Source: Corynespora cassiicola
Lineage: Eukaryota; Ascomycota; Dothideomycetes; Pleosporales; Corynesporascaceae
DNA length: 64,000 bases
Assembly (NCBI GenBank): GCA_022059125.1
Contig: JAEUWY010000013.1
Coordinates: 992,001-1,056,000 of the forward strand
Direction: 5' to 3'
Positions 1 through 9,279 of the stretch are shown piece after piece (positions within the stretch are counted from its first letter, which is position 1; every line of letters begins with the position of its first letter). Made by a program: the position numbers and the translations under genes. The notes beneath the pieces were generated by a model, which was not told where the DNA came from, made no database searches, and saw only the letters and a program-made list of their open reading frames with translations.

Positions 1-354
1 GAGAGCTAAAGCAAAAAGCCAGATAAGGATCGAAAGAACGCAACAGTTAGTCTTTCCCAGTGGTACAGAAGGATATATTGAGGTGCGCCAATAGCGGCTG
101 AGCCGGGATAAGCACAAGTAACGCGTGGCTGTCGGAGAAGAGGATTGCGGATAAAAGGATAAAAGGATTATTGGAAGCTTCCTTCACATAGGACATGACA
201 CGACAGGGTGATCAGGTGGTTGAAGAGAAAAGGTCCACGAATGGGACCGTATATGTATATTGGCAAGAAGAAGTATATCTACAACAGAATGGAAGGGTTA
301 CCCTCGCTTTTCAGCAACATCTAAGACGAAAGACATGAGGTCATTGCCAACAGT
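1..354. other. intergenic, left edge of window
   Basis: No coding signal is seen here. It is the 3' flank of the minus-strand polysaccharide monooxygenase gene. No repeat or RNA gene is recognised. Confidence 0.5.
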
Positions 355-1236
355 TTACATGTTGAAGGCACGGGCGTGGATGCGAGCGACGAGGGCACGC
401 TTGGCGGCGGCGGAGAGGCCGGTGGTCTCCTTCAACCAGGTGATGAACTGCTCAAGAGTGAAGGTCTCGGGGAGAGAGTTGTTGGCACCCTGGCTGGGGA
501 CAGGGCTAGGGGCCGACGAGGCAGTAGGAGCCGGGGCGGGGGCGTCCTCAGCGGCAGCGGAGGTAGGTGCGGGGGTTGAAGAGACGGCGGGAGCAGAGGG
601 AGCAGGAGTGGTGGCAGCAGGGGCCGAGGCCGAGGGGGCCGGGGAGCCAGAGCCGGAACCGCCAACGGTGAAGTCGATGCAGCCCTCGTAGGTCTGGTCG
701 ATGGAGCGGGCATCCCAGAACCACTGGATGACGCAGTCACCAGCAGTGGCGCACTCGCTGCCAATGTCGGCGGGGATGGTGATGTCGAACTTGGTCTGCT
801 CCTCGGGGATGGGAGCCGAGTTGGAGGCGTACTCGTCCCAGCTGATCAGAGGGGAGCCAATGACCGAGTTGGAGCTGGTCTTGACGATGGAGACGTTGGC
901 GGTTCCGGTGTGGGGAGCACGGATCTCAACCTCCATGGCGACGGTCTGGCCGGCGGTGAACTCCTGGACGTTGGCCGTGTTGTCGTCGAACTGGTAACCC
1001 TTGCAGAGCCAGACGTTGCAGGCGGCAGCATCGTAGTCGGCCTGGCCGTTGGTGACCTGAAGCTGGCCCTGGACGTTGCCGTAGTGGTCGGAGTTCTGGT
1101 TGTTGAACATCTGCTGACCGCAGGAGGCGGACATGGCATCGCCAGGCATACGGGGGGCGGGGGAGACGATGTAGCCGTGGCCAGCGACGGAGGAGACGAG
1201 GCCAGCAAGGCCGAGAGCAGCAGTGTAGGACTTCAT
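355..1236 (-). CDS. secreted lytic polysaccharide monooxygenase, AA16-like, with Pro/Ala/Ser linker and helical tail
   Basis: Single exon, 293 residues. Residues 1-19 are a signal peptide; cleavage after AVAG-type residues leaves His20 at the mature N terminus (HGYIVSP), as a copper histidine brace requires. The second brace histidine is probably His109 in RAPHTGT, and the axial aromatic is likely within QWFWDA (171-176) or TYEGC. The cysteines at 39, 73, 78, 162, 168 and 186 fit a disulfide-stabilised beta-sandwich. The catalytic domain ends near residue 192 and is followed by a low-complexity Pro/Ala/Ser/Thr linker (about 195-250) and a C-terminal segment of about 40 residues, rich in helix formers, with no CBM1 and no GPI tail. 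The pattern CGQQMFNNQ ... NVQG ... CNVWLCKGYQ matches what I know of AA16 rather than AA9 or AA11. The role is oxidative cleavage of glucan or chitin outside the cell. Confidence is high for an LPMO and moderate for AA16. Confidence 0.8.
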   Translation of the reverse strand: MKSYTAALGLAGLVSSVAGHGYIVSPAPRMPGDAMSASCGQQMFNNQNSDHYGNVQGQLQVTNGQADYDAAACNVWLCKGYQFDDNTANVQEFTAGQTVAMEVEIRAPHTGTANVSIVKTSSNSVIGSPLISWDEYASNSAPIPEEQTKFDITIPADIGSECATAGDCVIQWFWDARSIDQTYEGCIDFTVGGSGSGSPAPSASAPAATTPAPSAPAVSSTPAPTSAAAEDAPAPAPTASSAPSPVPSQGANNSLPETFTLEQFITWLKETTGLSAAAKRALVARIHARAFNM

Positions 1237-1449
1237 TGTGGCTGAAGGGGTCTGAGAGGTTGGTTGAAGGTAAGGGAGCGTTGTAGGAAGCCTAGCTTCG
1301 TCTGAAAGAGCGTGAGGGGTTTTTGAAAAGAGTGAATTTGGAACGAATGTCAGGTCTCAGACCCAGAAAAGCACGAGAAGCAGTGGACAAGAAGAATAGG
1401 ATTCAAGTTTGGGATGGAGAGAAGGGCATGCCCAAGGAGATGGAGTGCC

Positions 1450-1455
1450 TATATA
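1450..1455 (-). promoter_or_regulatory. TATA-like box of the LPMO gene
   Basis: TATATA, which is palindromic, lies about 214 bp upstream of the minus-strand ATG at 1236. It suits a strongly inducible secreted-enzyme gene. The spacing implies a 5' leader of roughly 180 nt. No transcript data support it. Confidence 0.35.
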
Positions 1456-2069
1456 GGCGTCTCGTGAGATGAGATGCGAGGCGGGCTCGACGGGCTCGAC
1501 GGCGCCTCTCTGTGGGCCCGTCATTAAACATTCGAAACGGAAAGCCGCTGGCACCAGCCTCAAAGCATCTCTTCGGTTCGTTCTTGGATGGAGGTTTGCC
1601 CAGTTGCAGGGTGTCCGGCACGCTGAGGCCCTCTAGACGAGGCTTGTATAGATTAAACGGCCAATGAGACGGGACCCGAGGCAGCAGAAGAGGCGAAGGC
1701 TAGGGGATAAGGCGAGGGGCCGAGAAGGGGCGTCTCCGCGACAGCGGCAAGCCATGTTGTGTAGACGTTGCGGGCAGGTGGCTAGCTGCATTGCGGCAAG
1801 GCGGGTGGCTCCAGCCAATACCGGGCGGCGCCGGGGACCTGGATTGAAACGTTTGTTAGGCCGTGGGCGGTTTCATGGCTGTCTACTAGTAGGGTGACCA
1901 GGGTGTCGAGGATGACCAGGGTGTTGCAGGCGGCCACCACCGGCGACAAGCGAGAAGCGATGCCCATGGGGCCCTGGTAGCGCACGCGGCGACATATTAA
2001 AGGACGGGTAGGGCACGTCATGGATGGTTTTTTTTAAACTGCATCTTGGGCGTGCTGGTGGGCGGTGGA

Positions 2070-2091
2070 GGGGGTGTGGTGGGTGGGTGGG
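2070..2091 (+). repeat. G-rich tract with canonical G-quadruplex pattern
   Basis: There are four runs of three or more G (2070-2074, 2081-2083, 2085-2087, 2089-2091) with loops of 6, 1 and 1 nt, inside a wider GGT-rich stretch. It lies 155-176 bp beyond the stop codon of the minus-strand oxidoreductase, so that transcript would carry the C-rich strand. Confidence 0.55.
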
Positions 2092-2245
2092 TGGATGGTG
2101 GTGGTGGTGTCAGAAAACGGTGGATACAATGGAAACTAAACACGGCGCGGGGAGCTAGCGCACAGCTAAACATTCCTTTCATCTCGTGCCATCCCCGAAC
2201 TGCCCGGTCCCGACTCATGGCTTGGATAACAGAAACGAGCCTCCT

Positions 2246-3475
2246 TCATGCCTCGGACACGCGCCATACCAGGCGCTCGCCGCTCGCCTCCTTTCTGCGC
2301 AGTGCGTCCATGGCCGCCTGGGCCCGCTCCAGCAGCGTCGCTCCCTCGATGACTCTCTGCCTGTTGGGCTCCACCAGCCTCTCCCGAAGCATCGTCGGCA
2401 TCACGTCTGGCTGCAGGTGATGCTTGAAAAAGTCGTTCTGCCGCCCGTCAGCCCGCCAGCCCGCCAGCCTGTCAGCCCACATGTGGTGCTGTTTCAGTGT
2501 TTCAGCGTCCCGCTGTTGAGGGGCAGGCACTCACCTCCAGATAGAAATGGGTGCGGACGCCGCGCGCGTCGACGCCCTCGTCCCAGGCGACAGCCTTGGT
2601 CACGTCCATGGAGTAGATGGGATCCTCGTCGTCGCTCGAGTCCCGCACGATGACGGGCAGCAACACGGCCACCCTGGCGCCCTTGGTCGCGATCCGGGAA
2701 AGGGGCGCCATGCTTCCCTTCTGACTGCCAATGCAGTCCAGGATGAAGGGCACTGGGCCGGCCTGCGAAATCTCACCCACCACGTCCGGCGCGCTGTAGT
2801 CAAAGGCCGCCTTGGCTCCCAGCGCCAGCAGCCTCTGGTGGTGTTTCTTGGATGCCGTGGTGAGTATGTTGGCGTGGCCATAGCACTTGAGGATCTGGAT
2901 GGCGAACTGGCCCACCGACGACGACCCTCCCCATATCAGAATCGCGTCGTCTGCTCGTCTGGGCACATAGCCGGCGGGCTTTGGCCATGGGAGCTCGATA
3001 CCCAGGTCCGTCGTCACAGCGTGGAAGACGGTGACAAAGTTGTTTGGCAGCGTCACGGCCTCGGCCATGGCGAAGCCATCTGGTATCTGTGTATCCGCCC
3101 GTGTCAGCATGCCCCATCCCATGACTCGGGCAGTCGACGCCGTACCTTTGCCAGCAGCCACTCGTTGGTCGTGCAAAACTCCTGGTGCGCCTTCTCTTTG
3201 CTCTCCCTCCAGACAAACCCAAAGACGCCATCCCCAACCCTGAGTCTCTTGGCCAGCGGACCCACCTCGACCACTGTCCCAGCAATGCCGTCGCCCAGCA
3301 CCTGTGGGTGCTTGACGAGCAGACCGCCGTCGTTCTGGTGCAGGTCCAGCGGCGTCGAGGCCGTCCACTCGACCCGCACCCGCACTTCGTCTCCAGTGGG
3401 GCTGATCGTCGGGACCTGTATGAGGCCAAGAGGCTGCTTGATGCCCATGGTTGCAATAGCTGAATGGGTTGCCAT
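2246..3475 (-). CDS. MDR-superfamily (zinc-type alcohol dehydrogenase / enoyl reductase-like) oxidoreductase
   Basis: Three exons: 3475-3146, 3086-2535 and 2437-2246. Both introns are GT-AG (60 and 97 nt) and phase 0, giving 357 residues. The N-terminal GroES-like domain reads GDEVRVRVEWTASTPLDLHQ, then HPQVLGDGIAGTVVEVG, typical of medium-chain dehydrogenases. A nucleotide-binding Rossmann segment follows (LIWGGSSSVGQFAIQILK) just after the first third. The Cys/His/Glu set of a catalytic zinc site is not obvious, so it may belong to the zinc-independent quinone or trans-enoyl reductase branch. It should be an NAD(P)H-dependent, soluble, cytosolic enzyme. No polyketide synthase or other natural-product backbone gene lies beside it, so a role in detoxification or stand-alone metabolism is as likely as biosynthesis. 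Substrate unknown. Confidence 0.85.
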
Positions 3476-3772
3476 GGTGTGGGATCGGATGGTATCACGG
3501 CTCGTTAGGGATGATTTCCTACGTCTAAATGAGACGCAATGGGCAGAGATGGCATGGAAAGGCCGTCTGTAGTAGGAGCGGCTTGTTTGCAGCTTAAGTA
3601 TGCCATGCCATGGACATGATTTCTAATGCTTCACAGTCTTGGATTGCACACGCTCGTCTGCGGTATACTCGAATTTTTGGCACTAGCGAACATTTCCTCT
3701 TGGAGCCTAGCGGATGCCATTTCCAGGGCTCCCATTGGCCGTCCCCACCGTCTTGCTTACTGTGTACATGCG

Positions 3773-4359
3773 TTAGGCGTACATGTCGTACGTGATGCCA
3801 TGCAAAGGCCTGTCCAGCTCGAACCACGTTAACCCTCCGTCGCCGTCGGTTGCGGGGTGCAGCAAGAACTGGGCGACCTGGCCCTTTACACAGGCGAAGG
3901 TGCCCCCGTCGATCACTGCGGCGCCCGCGGCGTTTCCCACCTCGACCGTGGCGACCCAAGCATGTGGCTGCGGTCGCCCATTCCAGCTGTCCTTGTGCTC
4001 GCTCATCTTTGGCGGCAAAGCCGAGACATTGAATCGAAAGGGCTTCGAGCCCCAGAGAGTCCACGGGGCTTGGGTTTCTGGGTCGATGAAGACGGAGAGG
4101 CTGCACCAGGACGCAGCATTCGAAGGGACGTCGAAGGAGATTTCCGTATAGACCTGGCTTGGTGTCAGCCGTTTCGCGCCAATGGAGCTGGGCCCCTTAC
4201 GTTGCTGGAGATTTCCACCAAGTACTGGGTACCAAAGGGGCGGTCGGGCTCTATCCTTTTGACGGGAACGATGAGATGGGGGAACTCGCGCCCCAAGAGG
4301 GTCGAGGCCGCGGCGTTGAGGACAAGGGAGTGGAAGAAGGAGAGAATGGCAAGTTTCAT
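3773..4359 (-). CDS. secreted protein with But2-like C-terminal domain
   Basis: Two exons: 4359-4201 and 4153-3773. The 47-nt GT-AG intron is phase 0 and the product has 179 residues. The N terminus MKLAILSFFHSLVLNAAAS looks like a signal peptide. The rest, with CSLSVFIDPET, WGSKPFRFNVSALPP and FACVKGQVAQFLLHP, resembles the domain annotated in fungi as ubiquitin 3 binding protein But2, C-terminal, which is common in small secreted proteins and has no established biochemical role. The ubiquitin link is only in the domain name. It is transcribed away from the radical SAM gene, with 463 bp between the two starts. Confidence 0.7.
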
Positions 4360-4822
4360 GGTCGAGGATGGGAAAGCTTCTCAGGTTCGAGATGGGAAAA
4401 GAATGGAGGTGCGCAGCTGGGGCCCAGTATATGGGCATGACTACAGGCTGGCACGACGTGGACTGGGGCGACGAGGAATGTTTGCTCAGGGAGACGAAGG
4501 GCGGCGGATGTACCATGGCACGGGCGGGCCTGTGGTCAAGGGCGAAGCGCTGTATTTGACCTGAGTGTGTTGTTTGCTAGCATTACAGCAGCTGACGGTA
4601 TTAGGCACAGATATAGGTAGGTACAATGCACCAGCCGGGTGGAGGTAAAGTCACGTGACTGGACCGTACAGACAGTCCTCCCCCACCTCGGACGTCTCGC
4701 GGCCTCGGCGTGCTGGCCCGAAAGCTTGCCACCCTGCCACCCTGCCACCCTTACATGGACCGCCGACGTTTGCTGGCGATGCGACAGAGCAGCATCCTGA
4801 TGGACCGCCCTGGACCTCCACC
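4360..4822. other. divergent promoter interval
   Basis: Shared upstream region of the But2-like gene (minus) and the radical SAM gene (plus). It contains three tandem copies of an 8-bp unit GCCACCCT at 4728-4751 and a good start context (CCACC) just before the ATG at 4823. No gene is seen. Confidence 0.5.
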
Positions 4823-5944
4823 ATGCTGCTGTCCTCGCGTACTCTGTTGAAACGGCTGGCACCGCCTATACCGTCAACACGGCCTACATGGCCCCCACGG
4901 CCCACTCGGCCCACATGGCCAGGCCACCACCACCACGGCCGCCATCTCTACCTCGCGCCGCCCTTCCTGCTCGACGACTACATTCCGCGCTACCAGCTCC
5001 TGTCGTCGACCGAGGCGGCGCGCAAGCGGTCCGAGGCGTACGCGCACCTGCGCGAGTGCAACCTGTGCCCGCGGCTCTGCGGGGTCAACCGCTACGAGAG
5101 GACGGGCGTGTGCCTCATCGGGGCCGAGACGGTCAAGGTCAACACGGTGGCGCCTCACTTCGGCGAGGAGCCCTGCTTCCAGGGGCACAACGGCTCGGGC
5201 AGCGTCTTCTTCTCGGGATGCAACCTGCGCTGCGTCTTCTGCCAGAACCACGACATTGCCCACCAGCGCAACGGCTTCGACCTGACGCCCGAGGACCTGG
5301 CCGAGTGGTACATGAAGCTGCAGGACGTCGGCCGCGTCCACAACATCAACCTGGTCACGCCCGAGCACGTCGTGCCCCAGGTCGTCCTCTCCCTCCTGCA
5401 CGCCCGCGACCTGGGCCTGCGCCTGCCAGTCATCTACAACTCGTCGGCCTTTGACTCGCTCGAGAGCATCCGCCTGCTCGACGGCCTGGTCGACATCTAC
5501 CTGCCCGACTTCAAGCTGTGGAGCGACGAGGCGGGCAGGCGCCTGCTCAAGGCCGACCACTACGCCGCCACGGCCCGCGAGAGCATCAAGGCCATGCACG
5601 ACCAGGTGGGCGACCTGTGCTTCACCGCCGACGGCATCGCGAAGAAGGGCGTGCTGGTGCGGCACCTGGTGATGCCGGGCAAGGAGGACGAGGGCAGGGC
5701 CATTGTGCGCTGGCTGGCCCAGCACGTCTCCAAGGACCTGATGGTGCACGTCATGGAGCAGTACCACCCGCGCGCTCACGTGGGCAAGCCGCGCCGGGGC
5801 CAGGGTCCCGACCCAAAGGCCCGCTACCACGACATCAACCGCCCCGTGAACGCCACCGAGGTCGAGTCGGTGAGAAAGGCGGCCGAGGACGCGGGCCTGT
5901 GGCGCTTTGTAGAGGCTGCTCGGCACGGGGGGTTTAATATCTGA
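4823..5944 (+). CDS. radical SAM protein, PflX-like (COG1313 type), probably mitochondrial
   Basis: Single exon, 373 residues, from an ATG in strong context (CCACCATG). An in-frame extension upstream lacks a better start. Residues 1-24 (MLLSSRTLLKRLAPPIPSTR onward) are basic and hydroxylated like a mitochondrial presequence. A Pro-rich stretch and a His run (35-38) follow. A first cysteine cluster (Cys79, 82, 86, 97) precedes the radical SAM motif CX3CX2C, CNLRCVFC, with Cys133, 137 and 140 binding the 4Fe-4S cluster. FFSGCNLRC and IYNSSAFDSLESI are characteristic of the PflX / COG1313 branch, related to pyruvate-formate-lyase activases but of unproven function. No glycyl-radical enzyme is nearby. 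The gene is GC-rich and intronless, unlike most neighbours, which would fit an old bacterial origin, but that is inference. Confidence 0.85.
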   Translation: MLLSSRTLLKRLAPPIPSTRPTWPPRPTRPTWPGHHHHGRHLYLAPPFLLDDYIPRYQLLSSTEAARKRSEAYAHLRECNLCPRLCGVNRYERTGVCLIGAETVKVNTVAPHFGEEPCFQGHNGSGSVFFSGCNLRCVFCQNHDIAHQRNGFDLTPEDLAEWYMKLQDVGRVHNINLVTPEHVVPQVVLSLLHARDLGLRLPVIYNSSAFDSLESIRLLDGLVDIYLPDFKLWSDEAGRRLLKADHYAATARESIKAMHDQVGDLCFTADGIAKKGVLVRHLVMPGKEDEGRAIVRWLAQHVSKDLMVHVMEQYHPRAHVGKPRRGQGPDPKARYHDINRPVNATEVESVRKAAEDAGLWRFVEAARHGGFNI

Positions 5945-6283
5945 CCTCAGGCCTTGACGGGTACCTGGGGGGGGGCATTTACCGGCACCTGCCTACTCAC
6001 ATTCCCAAACAGGCAGTGGGCAGGCCCCTCCAGAGCGCCTTCCCTCGACTGCTTGATGGTGCCTGCCATATCTCCATGCCACGTCCTAGTTCGGGAGGCA
6101 CCTCCTGAGCGCCTTCTCTGGGCTGCTTGATGGTGCCTGCCTCTGCCTCGCCTCCATCCCGCCCCTACCCAATTCCTTTCCCCTCTCTTTCCCCTCCCCT
6201 CTCCCCACACCCACCCACACCCGCCCACCCACACTCAGCTCTGTCCAGCTCTACCCACTCGCCCCACCCACCCCATTGCTATC
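5945..6283. other. intergenic with a 41-bp direct repeat
   Basis: 3' flank of the radical SAM gene and the pyrimidine-rich leader (6145-6280, CCCA/CCAC-rich) of the next gene. It contains the repeat pair listed separately. Confidence 0.5.
6027..6141. repeat. pair of 41-bp imperfect direct repeats
   Basis: Copies at 6027-6067 and 6101-6141 differ at about five positions and share GCTTGATGGTGCCTGCC exactly. The spacer is 33 bp. No target-site duplication or ORF is attached. Confidence 0.75.
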
Positions 6284-7236
6284 ATGCTTGCGTGCTCCGA
6301 CTCGGCCGTTGGTGAGCAGACGTCCGCGCTGGACATCATCAACACCGTCAGGCAGCTCAAAGAGGAGCGCGACACGTGGAAGGCGGTTGCAGACATGTAC
6401 AAGCACGCCCTCGAGGCCCAGACTGCTCGCCTGTGTGAGCTCCAGAGCATCTGCTTCGCCACCCAGGCCGAGCTCGAGAACGAAAAGACAGCAGCCAACA
6501 CGCGCCGGGACCCCCAGAGTAACGTCGACTGCCAGCCGGGGTCCGGCTCGCATGCTAATGTCTCCCCGAAGAGGACGGATCCCTTCGCCAATAGTCCCAA
6601 CCCGTGTCATAACGCCTCTTTCAAGAGGGTCGAGAGCTTTGCCAGCAGCCACGACTATGGTACTGCTCTCGTCGAGGTCAGTCGCCTGCTACGTGGCCCA
6701 CTTACCGACGAGGCAAGGGTCGACGGCCTTTTGCTCAAGAGCAACCTCCACCGTGCCACCGGCCCTGGCGGTCTCCTCGAAGCACTTGCAGCCTGTACCA
6801 AAGCCTTGGAGCTGTGCGACCAGCTGTCCCACCTGGCTTCGTTTCTGCCCCGCATCCATTATCAGAGGAGAAGTCTGTATCGACTGCACATGCTGATGGA
6901 GTATTGTGATGATGATGATGATAATGATGATGCCGACGACCCCCTATACTCCAGCAAGGAAGATCTTGATGCTGTCAATGGCGTTCACCGTCGCCTCGGC
7001 TTCGACGAGCGCAGAGACGAATCTTGGCACTTCACCCCTGGTTTCGAGCCTCTTGGTCCTAACGTGAGCTGCGCGCCCCGCAGGCCGACTCCAGCTTGCT
7101 GACTTTCGGATTATAGAACATACGGTGGAGGGTGCCCAGTCAGTGGAAGCTTTGCCAGGCCTCAGGCTCGAAGCGACTATCCTTACCCTATCGCTGGATG
7201 ATGGGCCAAAGATGTGCAGACCACTGTATTAGCTAG
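6284..7236 (+). CDS. hypothetical protein with N-terminal coiled coil and TPR-like helices
   Basis: Best model has two exons, 6284-7063 and 7117-7236, with a 53-nt GT-AG intron (GTGAGC donor, GCTGAC branch site, TATAG acceptor), giving 299 residues. Without splicing the frame stops at 7102 (272 residues). Residues 15-70 (LKEERDTWKAVADMYKHALE and following) look like an amphipathic coiled coil. A Ser/Asn/Pro-rich linker follows. Residues about 120-205 have paired helices of TPR flavour (LLLKSNLHRA, ALAACTKALELC). An Asp run encoded by GAT repeats lies at 207-215. No known family is recognised. The C terminus depends on the unproven intron. It may be functionally linked to the next gene, which also has helix-rich repeats, but only adjacency suggests it. 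Confidence 0.6.
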
Positions 7237-7463
7237 AATAAAGATGGTTTCAAAAAGACAAAGACATGAAGAGACTGGCCATCTTTGTCCATGTCCCAGT
7301 CACTTCATCTGCTGAACTTCTTTGTTTAACACCGTGCACAGAATTTTCAAATGTCTTCGAACAAAGAGCCGCCTATCTTGCCATGCACACCTCTAGACTG
7401 CATCTCTTGGTGCCATACTCGCCTCACTTTACGTGACAGTCGTTGCCATACCATCTTGATACA

Positions 7464-8921
7464 ATGTCGTCAGGAAACGCTGAACGCAATAGTCCACCAG
7501 GAAACCAGCGTTCCAGGGGGGGTTCGATAGACCGAAATGTGTCAGAACCAAGCGGAACAAGGCCAGGGGCCGCCCATAATCCATCGGCAAGCCCTACAAG
7601 TTTTGCGCCAGCAAGGTATTCAACCAATTCGCCCTCTATTGTACACAGGATGGAACAACTTCGGGCTGGACAACAAGGACAACCCTCAACACCGCACACT
7701 CCATCCCGGCCACCAGGTAGGCTTCGGGAGGAATCACGAACGCCGTTCCAGGAACATGTTGCATCATCACCATTCCTGCACCAACCAACGCCTCGCAGCA
7801 CCGAGAAGATCCGCACCCGGTTCCCTCTGTCGTCAGACTATGCAGGAGAGGAATCAGACCATATCGTCCAGCGTGGAGAAAGTCCAACCCAGAACGATAT
7901 CATGACTCTGATGCTCCAGCGCTCTGGACTCCTCCAAGGCCGTGTTGACGAGTCGGATTCCAAGTTTTCGGATAAAGAAACCACCTCTCCACCGGCATCC
8001 TCCATCGACTCTGTGCGAGGACCAGATCACACTGATGGAAATGGTCAAACACTACCAGCGACGGCTCAGGACTCCATCCACAGCCCATCTATTGAAAGAA
8101 CCCTAACCAAAAGTGCTTTGGCCCATAATCCAAGGCTACTGCCCCTGGCTACACATCCCTTTGAATACGCTATGAAGCCATACCTTGATGAGAACGCACT
8201 CTCACTCCCATATCTCCCTTATCCCTCACCAACAGCCTCTTCCGAACATCTCGACTTGCCCTCCCCTCCACCTCCGGGAACGTCCTCCAAAGCATCCGTG
8301 TCCAGCTCCCACCTGTTTGACCTGCATCTAGAGGATGAAATACCATCCTACCTTCGCGCCGACTTTGTCTCGCGCACCCTGATCTTGCGCCTTGGTATGC
8401 TCTTATTGCGCTGTTGCATCCTCGAACATAACGTCCTCGCCCTCTCCCACGCCCCTTGGCGCATCGATGATTCCATCCCAAAGAATTCGCCCTACTTTCA
8501 ATACTCAAAGATTTGGAAAACCGCCCGCGCTGCCCGGGCCGTGGCCGAGAATCTGGATTCGGAGAAATTAAAAGCAAGATGCTGGTATTGGGAAGGCCTT
8601 GGGAATGCCGGCCAAGGTGATTGGGAAGCGGCCCACACCGCCTTTGGCATGGCCTGGCGCTGCAATGCCAATGGCGGGCTACTCCCAAGCGAAGAGAGAG
8701 ACGTGGAAGATAGAATGAAGAAATCAAGGGCGAAGTGGCATACTGAAATGAATGGAAGAGACAGAGAGGAACTGGAGCAAGGGAATCACGGTAGGCCTGG
8801 CAAGGAGGATGAGTGGGATAACCTGCTGAGTGGCTTCTCCAGGGAGGAGAAGGATTTCATCTTGTTTGGAGAGCGACGACCAAACCACAGGAATAGTCGA
8901 GATGGCACAAGGAGTTGGTAG
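7464..8921 (+). CDS. hypothetical, low-complexity N terminus and helical C-terminal domain
   Basis: Single exon, 485 residues from the ATG at 7464 (ACAATGTCG). Residues 1-270 are rich in Ser, Pro, Thr and Gln and probably disordered. Residues about 290-420 form an ordered helical segment with LRLGMLLLRCCILEHNVLAL, a WRIDDSIPKNSPYFQ motif, and a repeat-like pair ARCWYWEGLGNAGQGDWEAA followed by AFGMAWRCN that resembles a TPR hairpin. The C terminus is charged. I do not recognise the family. Homologues would be expected mainly in ascomycetes. Confidence 0.65.
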   Translation: MSSGNAERNSPPGNQRSRGGSIDRNVSEPSGTRPGAAHNPSASPTSFAPARYSTNSPSIVHRMEQLRAGQQGQPSTPHTPSRPPGRLREESRTPFQEHVASSPFLHQPTPRSTEKIRTRFPLSSDYAGEESDHIVQRGESPTQNDIMTLMLQRSGLLQGRVDESDSKFSDKETTSPPASSIDSVRGPDHTDGNGQTLPATAQDSIHSPSIERTLTKSALAHNPRLLPLATHPFEYAMKPYLDENALSLPYLPYPSPTASSEHLDLPSPPPPGTSSKASVSSSHLFDLHLEDEIPSYLRADFVSRTLILRLGMLLLRCCILEHNVLALSHAPWRIDDSIPKNSPYFQYSKIWKTARAARAVAENLDSEKLKARCWYWEGLGNAGQGDWEAAHTAFGMAWRCNANGGLLPSEERDVEDRMKKSRAKWHTEMNGRDREELEQGNHGRPGKEDEWDNLLSGFSREEKDFILFGERRPNHRNSRDGTRSW

Positions 8922-9279
8922 AAATGATTACCATAGGTAGAAGCTGGACTTGGAAGGGGACTGGGAGGGTGGGTAGTGAAAGATGCAAAGTTGCCGGAAC
9001 GGGCGTGGTGCATGACGTTTCACACCTTTGACGTCAAATACGAAAAAGCTTTCCATGAGAAATTCCACATGTATAGCTGAAATCACTCACATTAGAGCTC
9101 AGTAAGACTGTACGTGCCATCGTCTATAAAGACCGAGCCTCCCCTCCCCCTCCGAGGTAACCTTCCACACACAAAGCTTGCAACCAAACCTGACACCGTA
9201 CCACAACCCTTAATCCTCTACATTGTAAAAACACCACACAACCTTCCCAACACAATCATTTTCCGAGGTTGGGGACCTC
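8922..9279. other. intergenic
   Basis: About 360 bp between two plus-strand genes. No gene is seen. The second half (9130-9270) is C/A-rich leader-like sequence for the gene starting at 9280. Confidence 0.5.

Larger units (their letters stand above)
1237..2245. other. intergenic region between LPMO and MDR oxidoreductase genes
   Basis: About 1 kb with no convincing gene. It holds the promoter side of the LPMO gene, including a TATA-like site at 1450-1455, and the 3' flank of the oxidoreductase. A G-rich tract at 2046-2110 has quadruplex-forming potential on the plus strand. Confidence 0.5.

Noticed and set aside
2547..3572. Long plus-strand frame opposite the MDR oxidoreductase
   Set aside because: It mirrors exons of a clear MDR gene, has no domain, and includes the introns of that gene.
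4874..5926. 350-codon minus-strand frame opposite the radical SAM gene
   Set aside because: The strand is open because of high GC at third positions; the sequence is Val/Leu/Ala/Arg low complexity.
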